From Pantoea vagans (GTDB taxonomy: Bacteria; Pseudomonadota; Gammaproteobacteria; Enterobacterales; Enterobacteriaceae): a stretch of 64,000 nucleotides of DNA. The stretch's first letter is position 1, and each line of letters opens with the position of its first letter. The notes beneath the pieces are model-generated. The model was given only the letters and a program-made list of their open reading frames with translations. It searched no databases and was not told the DNA's origin. The position numbers and the translations under genes were made by a program. The stretch spans positions 3,162,001 through 3,226,000 of the forward strand of contig NZ_CP011427.1 of assembly GCF_001506165.1 (NCBI RefSeq). Reading direction: 5' to 3'. This document shows, piece after piece, positions 34,311 through 43,890 of the stretch.

Positions 34311-35162
34311 TTAAGACTGTTTGGACATTGCAGCAACTTCTGCTGCGAAGTCAGCTTCAACTTTTTCAATGCCTTCACCCACTTCGAAGCGGATGAAGTT
34401 GATGACGTCTGCGCCTTTCTCTTTCAGAGCCTGGCCAACGGTTTTGCTTGGATCGATAACGAAAGCCTGACCGGTCAGAGACACTTCGCCGGTGAATTTC
34501 TTCATACGGCCATCAACCATTTTCTCTGCGATTTCTTTTGGCTTGCCAGACTGCATGGCGATGTCCAGCTGTACCTGGTACTCTTTCTCTACCACGTCAG
34601 CAGACACGTCTTCTGGCTTAACGAACTCTGGCTTGCTTGCAGCAACGTGCATAGCAACTTGCTTGCTCAGCTCTTCATCAGCACCGGTGGTTGAAACCAC
34701 AACGCCGATACGTGCACCGTGCTGGTAGCTGTTCAGCTGAGCACCTTCCAGGATAGCAACACGACGGATGTTGATGTTCTCACCGATTTTAGTAACCAGC
34801 GCTACGCGTTCTTCTTCGAACTGCGCTTTCAGAGCTTCAACATCAGTCACTTTACCTGCAGTGGCTGCATCCAGTACTTTGTCAGCGAAAGCCTGGAAAC
34901 CAGCATCTTTAGCAACGAAGTCAGTCTGGCAGTTAACTTCCAGAATCATCGCGTAACCGTCAGCGATTTTAGTTTTGATCACGCCATCAGCAGCAACGTT
35001 GCCTGCTTTCTTAGCGGCTTTGATCGCGCCAGATTTACGCATGTTCTCAATCGCCAGCTCGATGTCGCCGTTTGCTTCGGTCAGCGCTTTTTTGCAATCC
35101 ATCATGCCTGCGCCAGTACGCTCACGCAGTTCTTTTACCAATGCAGCGGTAATTTCAGCCAT
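34311..35162 (-). CDS. tsf: Elongation factor Ts
   Basis: Guanine-nucleotide exchange factor for EF-Tu. It has 283 residues, as in E. coli. The N-terminal UBA-like module holds [19 protein letters not shown]. The dimerisation/core domain contains [11 protein letters not shown], the Asp-Phe wedge that disrupts the EF-Tu Mg2+ site. It follows rpsB after a 306-bp gap that carries an ERIC element and a terminator. Confidence 0.98.
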   Translation of the reverse strand: MAEITAALVKELRERTGAGMMDCKKALTEANGDIELAIENMRKSGAIKAAKKAGNVAADGVIKTKIADGYAMILEVNCQTDFVAKDAGFQAFADKVLDAATAGKVTDVEALKAQFEEERVALVTKIGENINIRRVAILEGAQLNSYQHGARIGVVVSTTGADEELSKQVAMHVAASKPEFVKPEDVSADVVEKEYQVQLDIAMQSGKPKEIAEKMVDGRMKKFTGEVSLTGQAFVIDPSKTVGQALKEKGADVINFIRFEVGEGIEKVEADFAAEVAAMSKQS

Positions 35163-35270
35163 TCCAGAATCCTCGATTCGTCTCTGTGTGCGTTCACACT
35201 GTCAGAAACTTGTTGCGGAAAATTTACTCTGCCCCGCTTACCCAAAGGAAGCGTGACAAACTTAGATAAA

Positions 35271-35292
35271 TAAAAGGGGCCTGTGCGGCCCC
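35271..35292 (-). terminator. Terminator/attenuator between rpsB and tsf
   Basis: Minus strand stem GGGGCC / GGCCCC with a 5-nt loop (35292-35276) followed by TTTTATTTA. Some readthrough must occur unless tsf has its own promoter. Confidence 0.88.
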
Positions 35293-35303
35293 CTTAACAG
35301 ATA

Positions 35304-35426
35304 TATCCAGCATATTTCGCATGGCAGATGCGTTGGCTGCTCTCGTTCACCCACATCACTGACTCAAGTCAGCTCAGTGGGCTTCTCTCGGTTGCCGCCT
35401 TCCTGCAACGCGAACTATTTTGGATA
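35304..35426. repeat. ERIC element in the rpsB-tsf intergenic region
   Basis: About 123 bp with inverted terminal repeats (TATCCAGCATATTTCGC at the left pairs with the right end). Its core reads GCGTTGGCTGCTCTCGTTCACCC, the complement of the conserved ERIC (intergenic repeat unit) core. Related copies are at 40062-40188 and 61169-61295. It would be transcribed as part of rpsB-tsf RNA. Confidence 0.85.
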
Positions 35427-35468
35427 AAACATCTGATGTCTAAGGGCTCTCAGAAAGAGCGAACCTTA

Positions 35469-36348
<880 letters not shown>

Positions 36349-36354
36349 GCGCGC

Positions 36355-36384
36355 TTTATACCATAATGCGCAGGAATACGCCAA
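36355..36384 (-). promoter_or_regulatory. Probable rpsB promoter
   Basis: Minus strand -35 TTGGCG (36384-36379), 18-bp spacer, -10 TATAAA (36360-36355), then the GC-rich discriminator GCGCGCC as expected for a stringently controlled ribosomal-protein promoter. It would give a leader of about 160 nt. Confidence 0.6.
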
Positions 36385-36502
36385 CAGAAGTTCGCGGCGT
36401 CAGGCGTGAACAATCCCGATTTGGCAGCCTAATTGCTGGCTGCTAACATGACTGCCACAGAACTCATTATTGTCGAAAATTTCGGCGATTGCGGATTATT
36501 TA

Positions 36503-37297
36503 ATGGCCATTTCAATCAAAACCCCTGAAGAAATCGAAAAAATGCGTGTGGCAGGCCGTCTGGCAGCTGAGGTGCTGGAAATGATCGCACCGCACGTTGT
36601 GCCTGGCGTGACCACCGGTGAACTCGACCGCATCTGCCACGATCACATCACCAATAAGCAGCAGGCCATCTCGGCTTGTCTGGGCTATCACGGCTTCCCG
36701 AAATCGGTATGTATTTCGGTTAACGAAGTGGTATGCCACGGTATCCCCAGTGACGATCGCGTATTGAAAGATGGCGACGTAGTGAACGTTGATGTCACAG
36801 TGATCAAAGACGAGTATCACGGCGACACCTCGAAAATGTTCATTGTGGGCAAACCCACCATCCAGGGTGAGCGTCTGTGTCGTGTGACCCAGGAAAGCCT
36901 GTATATCGCCTTGCGCCTGGTGAAGCCGGGCATTCGCTTACGCGAGCTGGGCCGTGCGATTCAACAGTACGTTGAAGCACAGGATTTCTCCGTGGTGCGT
37001 GAATATTGCGGACACGGCATCGGTAAAGGCTTCCATGAAGAGCCACAGGTGCTGCACTACGATGCGGATGACGGCGGCGTGGTGTTGCAGGCTGGTATGA
37101 CCTTTACCGTTGAGCCGATGGTGAATGCGGGTGATTACCGCATCCGTACCATGAAGGACGGCTGGACCGTAAAAACCAAAGATCGCAGCTTGTCCGCGCA
37201 GTATGAGCATACTATTGTGGTGACAGAAAACGGCTGTGAGATTCTAACGCTGCGTAGCGATGACACCCTTCCTGCGGTGCTTGAAAACAACGCGTAA
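36503..37297 (+). CDS. map: Type I methionine aminopeptidase
   Basis: Removes the N-terminal methionine from nascent proteins; essential. The ATG at 36503 gives 264 residues, as in E. coli (MAISIKTPEEIEKM); the longer frame from 36470 adds 11 unmatched residues. Metal ligands D97 and D108 are in NVDVTVIKDEYHGD, and His, Glu and Glu ligands lie in GHGIGKGFHEEP, FTVEPMVN and YEHTIVV. It is divergent from rpsB and followed by a strong terminator. Confidence 0.98.
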   Translation: MAISIKTPEEIEKMRVAGRLAAEVLEMIAPHVVPGVTTGELDRICHDHITNKQQAISACLGYHGFPKSVCISVNEVVCHGIPSDDRVLKDGDVVNVDVTVIKDEYHGDTSKMFIVGKPTIQGERLCRVTQESLYIALRLVKPGIRLRELGRAIQQYVEAQDFSVVREYCGHGIGKGFHEEPQVLHYDADDGGVVLQAGMTFTVEPMVNAGDYRIRTMKDGWTVKTKDRSLSAQYEHTIVVTENGCEILTLRSDDTLPAVLENNA

Positions 37298-37316
37298 AAT
37301 TCTCCAACACAGTACC

Positions 37317-37383
37317 AAGCCGGCCAATAGCCTGTTACCCCTCGCGCAAGTGATGGGTATCAGGTTTAGAGTCGGCTTTTTTT
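37317..37383 (+). terminator. Terminator between map and glnD
   Basis: A long hairpin: outer AAGCCG / CGGCTT and inner CCTGTTACCC / GGGTATCAGG (9 of 10 paired), followed by TTTTTTTAT. It lies 20 bp after map and just before the glnD start at 37401. Confidence 0.88.
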
Positions 37384-37400
37384 ATGGCGCAGATTGAGGC

Positions 37401-40061
37401 ATGTCGATGAGTGGTAGCGTGACCGAAGCAGTACACAAAGGCCTGACCGATTCCCCCGCCAGCTGGCCAGATGAAGCCCTGACCCGTGACAAACTAAAAC
37501 TCTATCTTGAGCAATTCCAGCAGCATCTGGGCGTGGCCTTTGATGCGGGAACGGATGTGGAATCGCTGATTGATGTCCGTACGCTGTTTATCGATCGCTT
37601 GCTACGCCGACTGTGGCGCTTCTATGGATTCGATAAATTAAAAGAGATCGCCCTGGTCGCGGTGGGTGGCTATGGTCGCGGCGAACTGCATCCGCTCTCC
37701 GACATTGATGTGTTGATCCTCAGTCGTCAGCCATTAGATGACGCCACCGCGCAGCGCACCAGCGAGCTGTTAACGCTGATGTGGGATTTAAAGCTCGAAG
37801 TCGGTCACAGCGTGCGCACGCTGGAAGAGTGTTTGCTGGAAGGCTTATCAGACCTGACGGTAGCGACCAATCTGATTGAATCGCGCATGCTCACCGGCGA
37901 TGTAGCGCTGTTCCTTGAACTGCAAAAGAACATTTTCAGTGATGGCTTCTGGCCATCTGCGCGCTTCTTCGCGGCCAAAATAGAAGAGCAGCAAGAGCGC
38001 CATCATCGCTATCACGGCACCAGTTATAACCTCGAACCGGATATCAAAAGCAGCCCCGGCGGCCTGCGCGACATTCATACCTTGCAGTGGGTGGCGCGGC
38101 GCCATTTCGGTGCCACCACTATGGATGAGATGGTCGGATTTGGCTTTATCACCGAAGCCGAACGCAACGAAATCAATGAGTGTCAGACATTCCTCTGGCG
38201 CATTCGCTTCGCCCTTCATCTGACCCTGACGCGCTACGACAATCGCCTGCTGTTTGATCGCCAGCTCACCGTTGCCCAACGGCTCAACTATCTGGGCGAA
38301 GGCAATGAGCCGGTTGAGCGCATGATGAAGGATTTCTACCGTGTAACGCGTCGTATCGGCGAACTCAATCAGATGCTCCTGCAGCTGTTTGACGAAGCGA
38401 TTCTTGCCCTCTCCACCACCGAAAAACCGCGCAGTATTGACGATGATTTTCAACTGCGCGGGAATTTGATCGACCTGCGCGATGCCACCCTGTTTGAGCG
38501 CGAACCGCAGGCAATTCTGCGAATGTTTTATGTGATGGTGCGCAACGAAAACATCACCGGCATCTATTCCACCACGCTGCGCCAGTTGCGCTACGCGCGA
38601 CGCCACCTGAAACAACCGCTGTGTCAAATTCCGGAAGCACGCGAAACCTTTATGGCGATCCTGCGACACCCCGGCGCGGTGAAACGCGCGCTGGTGCCGA
38701 TGCATCGCCATAGCGTTCTGTGGGCCTATACGCCGCTGTGGGGCAATATTGTCGGCCAGATGCAATTTGACCTGTTCCACGCCTATACCGTTGATGAACA
38801 CACCATCCGCGTGCTGCAAAAGCTTGAGAGCTTTGCCAATGAAGCCACGCGCCCGATGCACCCGCTGTGTGTGGAACTCTGGCCGCGCCTGCCACAACCT
38901 GAGTTACTGCTGATGGCGGCCTTACTGCACGATATCGCCAAAGGACGCGGTGGCGATCACTCCATCCTCGGCGCGCAAGATGCGCTGGAGTTTGCCGAAC
39001 TGCATGGCCTTAATTCTCGTGAAATGCAGTTGGTGGCTTGGCTGGTACGCCATCATCTGCTGATGTCGGTGACGGCTCAGCGCCGCGACATTCAGGACCC
39101 GACGGTGATCCAGCAATTCGCGGAAGTGATGCAAAATGAAAATCGCCTGCGTTATTTGGTGTGTCTGACCGTTGCTGACATCTGCGCCACCAACGAGAGT
39201 TTGTGGAACAGCTGGAAACAGAGTCTGCTGCGTGAGTTGTTCTTTGCCACCGAAAAACAGCTGCGTCGTGGTATGGAAAACAGTCCCGATTTGCGCGAGC
39301 GAGTCCGCCATCACCGCTTGCAGGCGCTGGCGCTATTGCGCATGGAAAACCTCGACGAAGAGCGTTTGCATCATATCTGGAGCCGCTGCCGTGCAGATTA
39401 CTTCCTGCGTCATACGCCGAATCAGCTGGCATGGCATGCGCGCCATTTAATCGATCATGACCTCAGTAAACCGATGGTGCTGGTCAGCCCGCAGGCCACA
39501 CGCGGGGGCACTGAAATCTTTATCTGGAGTCCAGATCGCCCTCATCTGTTTGCCGCGGTGGCAGGCGAACTCGATCGCCGTAATTTAAGCGTGCATGACG
39601 CACAAATCTTCACCAGTCGTGATGGCATGGCCATGGACACCTTTATTGTTTTAGAGCCCGACGGCAGCCCGCTGGCCGCCGACCGCCATCCGATGATCAT
39701 GCAGGCGCTGGAGCAGGCGATCACCCAAACCGAATGGGTACCACCGCGCACACGCCGCCAGTCGGCACGCCTCAAACACTTCAGTGTGGATACCGAAGTG
39801 AATTTCCTGCCAACGCACACCGACCGGCGGAGTTATCTGGAATTGGTGGCGCTGGATCAGCCAGGTTTGCTGGCGCGTGTGGGTGAAGTGTTTGCCGATC
39901 TGGGCGTGTCACTGCACGGTGCGCGCATCAGTACGATTGGCGAACGGGTTGAGGATCTTTTCATCCTGGCGGACAGCGAGCGACGCGCACTTGATGTAGA
40001 AATGCGCAATGTGCTGAAAGAGAGGTTGACAGAGGCCCTTAATCCAAACGATAAACTGTGA
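37401..40061 (+). CDS. glnD: Bifunctional PII uridylyltransferase/uridylyl-removing enzyme
   Basis: Nitrogen sensor that uridylylates PII (GlnB/GlnK) at low glutamine and removes UMP at high glutamine. It has 886 residues (E. coli 890). The nucleotidyltransferase motif [15 protein letters not shown] ends with D101 and D103. An HD domain follows near 515 ([14 protein letters not shown]), and two C-terminal ACT domains bind glutamine (about 700-886). The first ~70 residues differ most from E. coli. An ERIC element lies between it and dapD. Confidence 0.97.
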   Translation: MSMSGSVTEAVHKGLTDSPASWPDEALTRDKLKLYLEQFQQHLGVAFDAGTDVESLIDVRTLFIDRLLRRLWRFYGFDKLKEIALVAVGGYGRGELHPLSDIDVLILSRQPLDDATAQRTSELLTLMWDLKLEVGHSVRTLEECLLEGLSDLTVATNLIESRMLTGDVALFLELQKNIFSDGFWPSARFFAAKIEEQQERHHRYHGTSYNLEPDIKSSPGGLRDIHTLQWVARRHFGATTMDEMVGFGFITEAERNEINECQTFLWRIRFALHLTLTRYDNRLLFDRQLTVAQRLNYLGEGNEPVERMMKDFYRVTRRIGELNQMLLQLFDEAILALSTTEKPRSIDDDFQLRGNLIDLRDATLFEREPQAILRMFYVMVRNENITGIYSTTLRQLRYARRHLKQPLCQIPEARETFMAILRHPGAVKRALVPMHRHSVLWAYTPLWGNIVGQMQFDLFHAYTVDEHTIRVLQKLESFANEATRPMHPLCVELWPRLPQPELLLMAALLHDIAKGRGGDHSILGAQDALEFAELHGLNSREMQLVAWLVRHHLLMSVTAQRRDIQDPTVIQQFAEVMQNENRLRYLVCLTVADICATNESLWNSWKQSLLRELFFATEKQLRRGMENSPDLRERVRHHRLQALALLRMENLDEERLHHIWSRCRADYFLRHTPNQLAWHARHLIDHDLSKPMVLVSPQATRGGTEIFIWSPDRPHLFAAVAGELDRRNLSVHDAQIFTSRDGMAMDTFIVLEPDGSPLAADRHPMIMQALEQAITQTEWVPPRTRRQSARLKHFSVDTEVNFLPTHTDRRSYLELVALDQPGLLARVGEVFADLGVSLHGARISTIGERVEDLFILADSERRALDVEMRNVLKERLTEALNPNDKL

Positions 40062-40188
40062 CCTACCCGTCATCATTCAAACTGTAGGCGCGTTGGCTCT
40101 CCTCGCTCGGCCTGGTCACATACTGATGTATGCTCCCAGGCACTCGCTGCGTGGCCGCCTTCCTACAGCCTGAATGATTTAGGGTAGG
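40062..40188. repeat. ERIC element (variant) between glnD and dapD
   Basis: 127 bp, the standard full ERIC length, with terminal inverted repeats CCTACCC / GGGTAGG and extended pairing of CTGTAGG with CCTACAG. The left arm has GCGTTGGCTCTCCTCGCTC. The central part (GGTCACATACTGATGTATG) differs from the classical core. It begins right after the glnD stop codon. Confidence 0.75.
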
Positions 40189-40249
40189 CAATAAATTACT
40201 CATGTCCGAATTTACGGACATTCCGCTATGACAGACTCAGGAATTAAAT

Positions 40250-41074
40250 ATGCAACAGTTACAGAGCGTTATCGAATCTGCCTTTGAGCGCCGCGCCGAC
40301 ATCACGCCTGCCAGCGTAGACAGCGCGACCCGTGAAGCCATCGAACAGGTTATCGGCCTGCTGGATAGCGGTGAGCTGCGCGTGTCTGAAAAGATCAACG
40401 GCGAGTGGGTAACGCATCAGTGGCTGAAGAAAGCAGTGCTGCTGTCTTTCCGCATCAATGACAACCAGGTCATTGATGGCGCTGAAACCCGTTTCTACGA
40501 CAAAGTGCCAATGAAGTTTGCCAACTGGGATGAAGCTCGCTTCAAAAATGCCGGCTTCCGTGTTGTTCCTCCAGCAGCCGTGCGTCAGGGCGCATTCATT
40601 ACACGTAACACCGTACTGATGCCTTCGTACGTCAACATCGGCGCTTACGTTGATGAAGGCACCATGGTGGATACATGGGCAACCGTGGGTTCCTGTGCAC
40701 AGATCGGTAAAAACGTCCACCTGTCTGGCGGCGTGGGCATCGGCGGCGTACTGGAGCCACTGCAGGCTAACCCAACCATCATCGAAGATAACTGCTTCAT
40801 CGGTGCACGCTCTGAAATCGTTGAAGGCGTTATCGTCGAAGAAGGTTCAGTGATCTCAATGGGCGTCTACATCGGCCAGAGCACCAAAATCTACGATCGC
40901 GAAACCGGCGAAGTGCATTACGGTCGCGTACCAGCAGGTTCTGTGGTGGTTTCAGGTAACCTGCCATCAAAAGACGGCAGCTACAGTCTGTACTGCGCCG
41001 TGATCGTGAAGAAAGTGGACGCGAAAACCCTGGCAAAAACCGGCATCAACGAGTTGCTGCGTACCATCGACTAA
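40250..41074 (+). CDS. dapD: Tetrahydrodipicolinate N-succinyltransferase
   Basis: Uses succinyl-CoA to acylate tetrahydrodipicolinate in the lysine/diaminopimelate pathway. It has 274 residues, as in E. coli. Left-handed beta-helix repeats run through the middle third, with [20 protein letters not shown] and [15 protein letters not shown] as family blocks. It lies downstream of glnD as in E. coli and is followed by a terminator. Confidence 0.98.
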   Translation: MQQLQSVIESAFERRADITPASVDSATREAIEQVIGLLDSGELRVSEKINGEWVTHQWLKKAVLLSFRINDNQVIDGAETRFYDKVPMKFANWDEARFKNAGFRVVPPAAVRQGAFITRNTVLMPSYVNIGAYVDEGTMVDTWATVGSCAQIGKNVHLSGGVGIGGVLEPLQANPTIIEDNCFIGARSEIVEGVIVEEGSVISMGVYIGQSTKIYDRETGEVHYGRVPAGSVVVSGNLPSKDGSYSLYCAVIVKKVDAKTLAKTGINELLRTID

Positions 41075-41102
41075 ACTTTCGCACAGGTATAACCTCCTGC
41101 CA

Positions 41103-41132
41103 ACGGGTCCGTATTCGGGCCCGTAATTTTTT
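41103..41132 (+). terminator. Rho-independent terminator of dapD
   Basis: Stem ACGGGTCC / GGGCCCGT (one G-U pair) with a 6-nt loop (41103-41124), followed by AATTTTTT. It lies 28 bp after the dapD stop. Confidence 0.85.
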
Positions 41133-41369
41133 GTTTACACTCAGATGACAATTACCTGTTTCGCGCCGCGAATTAACAGGTGCGTTTATTTTTCAAACAG
41201 TTCATAATCCGCGCCAGTTAACTCCGGTCGCGCACTGTTCATCCCGGTTTTTGTGTCTACAGTTGATTAAGTATGCCGTAAGCGTTCCGGTTGCCGCGTT
41301 TTTTGCTGCATCCCGAATGATGATGATAGTCCTGCGCGCTCACCCACTCTTAGATGGAATATAAACGCT

Positions 41370-41762
41370 ATGTACGACAACCTGAAAAGCTTAGGTATCA
41401 GCAACCCTGACGACATCGACCGTTACAGCCTGCGTCAGGAAGCCAGCAACGACATTCTGAAAATCTACTTCCGCAAAGACAAAGGTGAGTTCTTCGCCAA
41501 AAGCGTGAAATTCAAATATCCACGTCAACGTAAAACCGTTGTCGCTGACCACACCAGCCAGGGTTATAAAGAAGTTCAGGAAATCAGCCCGAACCTGCGC
41601 TATGTGATCGACGAGTTGGATCAGATTTGCCAGCGTGACCAGGTTGAAGTGGATCTGAAACGCAAAATTCTCGCGGATCTGCGCCACCTGGAAAACGTGG
41701 TGTCGAATAAAATCGCTGAAATCGAGTCAGATCTTGATGAATTAACCCGTAACGGTCGTTAA
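41370..41762 (+). CDS. yaeH: DUF3461 family protein YaeH
   Basis: Conserved gammaproteobacterial cytoplasmic protein of unknown function, 130 residues (E. coli 128). Nearly invariant N-terminal block [10 protein letters not shown] and the lysine/arginine-rich [14 protein letters not shown] are present. The C-terminal third (about 85-128) is predicted coiled-coil-like helix rich in Glu, Leu and Arg. In E. coli yaeI lies between dapD and yaeH; here the gap has no gene. Confidence 0.92.
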   Translation: MYDNLKSLGISNPDDIDRYSLRQEASNDILKIYFRKDKGEFFAKSVKFKYPRQRKTVVADHTSQGYKEVQEISPNLRYVIDELDQICQRDQVEVDLKRKILADLRHLENVVSNKIAEIESDLDELTRNGR

Positions 41763-41779
41763 TTCCTGCCACGATTATC

Positions 41780-41804
41780 AAGGCCAGCCTATGCTGGCCT
41801 TTTT
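41780..41804 (+). terminator. Rho-independent terminator of yaeH
   Basis: Perfect 9-bp stem AAGGCCAGC / GCTGGCCTT with a CTAT loop, followed by TTT. It lies 17 bp after the yaeH stop. Confidence 0.92.
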
Positions 41805-41892
41805 GTTTGCTGAAATCAGTCTCTTCTTAGTCTCCCCGCGCTTTCTGAATCCCTGATGCCTGGTTACTATTGGTCTATGTCTGACTTCCGGT

Positions 41893-42612
41893 ATGACTAT
41901 GACAATGCAATTTGCAGCTATCACCTCCGGCCAACGCGGCCTTGATATCCATATTGCCAGTGACCTCGCGCGCAAAATCTTGTCTGGAACACTGAAAGTC
42001 GGTGATGTCCTTCCCAGCGAAGTCGAGTTATGCGGTCGGTTTGGCGTTAGCCGCACTGCGCTGCGTGAAGCACTTAAACTGCTCTCGTCCAAAGGTTTAC
42101 TGGAATCTCGCCCCAAACTCGGCACGCGTGTGCGTGAGCGCGCCCATTGGAATTTACTCGATGTGCAGTTGCTGGAGTGGATGGAAGGGATTGAATCGAC
42201 GGAAGAGATGTATCAGCAATTTTTGGCATTTCGCCAGGTTATCGAACCGCAGGCAACGCGGCTGGCCGCCCTGCACGCTACGCATGATCAACGTGTTGAG
42301 TTATCGCATTTGTTCCGCGAAATGAGCGCGGTTTGCGCCGCCCAACCTTTTGACCTGGTGCGCTGGCTGGAAGCAGACAGTGCCTTTCATCGTCTTATTT
42401 TCCACGCCACGGATAACTGCTTCTTTACGCCGTTCGGCAATTTGCTGGCGACCACCTTTAAATGTTTCTTCACCTGGCCGACCAGCGCACAAGAGATCTT
42501 TCTCGACGAGCACCGCAAAATCTATGAGGCGATCATGATGGGTGATGCTGATGCCGCCCAGCAGGCGTCCACCGTTTTAATGCTTCACAGCCCACGCACG
42601 CCCACCTCTTAA
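41893..42612 (+). CDS. GntR-family (FadR/FCD subfamily) transcriptional regulator
   Basis: A 239-residue DNA-binding repressor or activator. The winged helix-turn-helix spans about residues 17-80, with PSEVELCGRFGVSRTALREA as the recognition block. The FCD ligand domain (about 105-232) keeps the Asp/His pattern for a metal or carboxylate ligand (DSAFHRLIF and DEHRKIYEAIMMGD). Members of this subfamily often respond to hexonates or hexuronates (DgoR, UxuR), which fits the adjacent lyase gene and cdaR; the ligand here is not known. Its stop codon (42610-42612) overlaps a stop on the other strand. The last residues (LHSPRTPTS) may have been altered by a nearby rearrangement. Confidence 0.85.
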   Translation: MTMTMQFAAITSGQRGLDIHIASDLARKILSGTLKVGDVLPSEVELCGRFGVSRTALREALKLLSSKGLLESRPKLGTRVRERAHWNLLDVQLLEWMEGIESTEEMYQQFLAFRQVIEPQATRLAALHATHDQRVELSHLFREMSAVCAAQPFDLVRWLEADSAFHRLIFHATDNCFFTPFGNLLATTFKCFFTWPTSAQEIFLDEHRKIYEAIMMGDADAAQQASTVLMLHSPRTPTS

Positions 42613-42743
42613 GGCTGCCGCGGCAACGACAATAGCCAGGTGTCACGCTGCGCCTGCATCACCGCACCCTTGAAGTGGATGTTTCGGGAAGCGACCAGCT
42701 TGCGTGGTCGATCCAGCGTTGGTAACGATGGCTCTTCAGACTG
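42609..42743 (-). pseudogene. Possible remnant of an enzyme C-terminal reading frame
   Basis: A 44-codon open frame, shifted relative to the alginate-lyase-family gene, with ordinary codon use. It encodes a plausible protein segment with RNIHFKGAVMQAQRDTW followed by LLSLPRQP and ends at TAA (42611-42609), which overlaps the GntR stop. It overlaps the annotated lyase end by 85 bp. Either the lyase has a frameshift near its 3' end or this is what is left of a neighbouring gene. It loosely resembles segments of polysaccharide lyases, but I cannot place it. Confidence 0.35.
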
Positions 42744-43864
42744 TTATCCGCCAGCGACAACAGCGGAATCATCCTGACGCTCACCCGGTCACGATTTTTC
42801 CACGGCCAGGGTTTACGGTCATCGCTGTAGGGTGCCATGTAATCCAGTGCATCGATCAGTGAACCGCCCTGCTGATGGTAATGCCACAAATCTCCCGCCC
42901 CACTTCGCTGCACCAGCTGCGCCACACTGGTCAACGCTTGCAGATTGAAATAGCTGTAATGGAAAGAGCGCGTGCGCGCCAGTTCAAATGGCTGGGTGCC
43001 GTCCGCACGGATCTGCCCATCAATTTTTTGCCGTGTCAGTGCAGCCATCTGCTTAATCACCTCAGGCTGCTGCAAATACCAGGCAATACCGGCGACCTGC
43101 GCAGCGTACCAACTTCCGTGATTGTTGGGCGCATCGCGTTCGCCCTGTGCCAGTTTGCTGTGCTGCAGCCAGTGCAGATAATCACGAAACCAGGCGTGCA
43201 GTGCGGCCTGATCCTGCGCTCGCCAGCCGGGGGAATCTTGCAGCAGCAACAGCGCATCCACCACGCGCGTGGCGAAATAGCGCCCATCCAGCACGCCGGT
43301 GTGCCTGCCTTGCGCTTTGCCCGGCACACCCTGCGCATAATTGAGGTTGGGGTTCATGCGGGTTGCAGGATCGATAAACCATGTCCGCGCCATGGATTGG
43401 GCTTTTGCCGCATAGCGTGTTTCACCGGAAAAATACCAGGCCAGGGTGAGGGTCTGCAGATCGGCAGTAAAGCGCGCCAGACGCACACCATCGCTTTGAT
43501 CGTTTTTACTGGCAGGATTCACCTCTCCGTCATGGCGAATCCACGGTAAGCCCGCCTCCTTCGCCTTATCCGGCCACCAGTAAGCACTCAGGCTGAGATA
43601 ATCATGTCGCGATCCGCTGGGCGGCAACATCCCTTTTTGCGTAACGGACGGGTTTGGCTGGTGCAGGGCGCGGTCGGCCGCGTGCTGCAACTGCTGCCAC
43701 GCGGCGAAAGTCTGAGGAGCCGCGCTTTTGCTGTGCAGTGCATCTCGCGCCTGCTGCAGCTGCTCGCCTGATAAGAATGCCAGCACCGGCGTCTGTGCCC
43801 GGCAAGACACCGCGATCGTCAAACCCAGCAGTAACCAAAGCGTCCGCGACATCAATGCATGCAT
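42659..43864 (-). CDS. Exported alginate-lyase-family polysaccharide lyase
   Basis: A 401-residue secreted protein of the alginate lyase (PL5-like, PF05426 type) family, probably cutting uronate-containing polysaccharide by beta-elimination in the periplasm. Residues 1-23 are a signal peptide (cleavage after CRA). The family core has NNHGSW at 247-252, whose Asn and His are the likely catalytic pair, and ELARTRSFHYSYFN at 294-307. The helical toroid region with HDGEVNPASKND precedes them. The ATG at 43864 follows GGGAG. It starts 26 bp after cdaR, so both may be cotranscribed. The C-terminus may be frameshifted. True substrate is unknown. Confidence 0.82.
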   Translation of the reverse strand: MHALMSRTLWLLLGLTIAVSCRAQTPVLAFLSGEQLQQARDALHSKSAAPQTFAAWQQLQHAADRALHQPNPSVTQKGMLPPSGSRHDYLSLSAYWWPDKAKEAGLPWIRHDGEVNPASKNDQSDGVRLARFTADLQTLTLAWYFSGETRYAAKAQSMARTWFIDPATRMNPNLNYAQGVPGKAQGRHTGVLDGRYFATRVVDALLLLQDSPGWRAQDQAALHAWFRDYLHWLQHSKLAQGERDAPNNHGSWYAAQVAGIAWYLQQPEVIKQMAALTRQKIDGQIRADGTQPFELARTRSFHYSYFNLQALTSVAQLVQRSGAGDLWHYHQQGGSLIDALDYMAPYSDDRKPWPWKNRDRVSVRMIPLLSLADNSLKSHRYQRWIDHASWSLPETSTSRVR

Positions 43865-43890
43865 CACCCTCTCCCAACCGCTGCTATTAC

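Larger units (their letters stand above)
35163..35468 (-). other. rpsB-tsf intergenic region
   Basis: 306 bp without a gene. On the minus strand it contains, in order after rpsB, an ERIC element (35304-35426), a GC-rich terminator hairpin (35270-35292) and the tsf ribosome-binding region (AGGATTCTGGA before the ATG). E. coli also has a partial terminator here. Confidence 0.85.

Noticed and set aside
37848..38897. 349-codon minus-strand open frame opposite glnD
   Set aside because: Antisense shadow of glnD with no domain features; glnD is complete and in its expected place.
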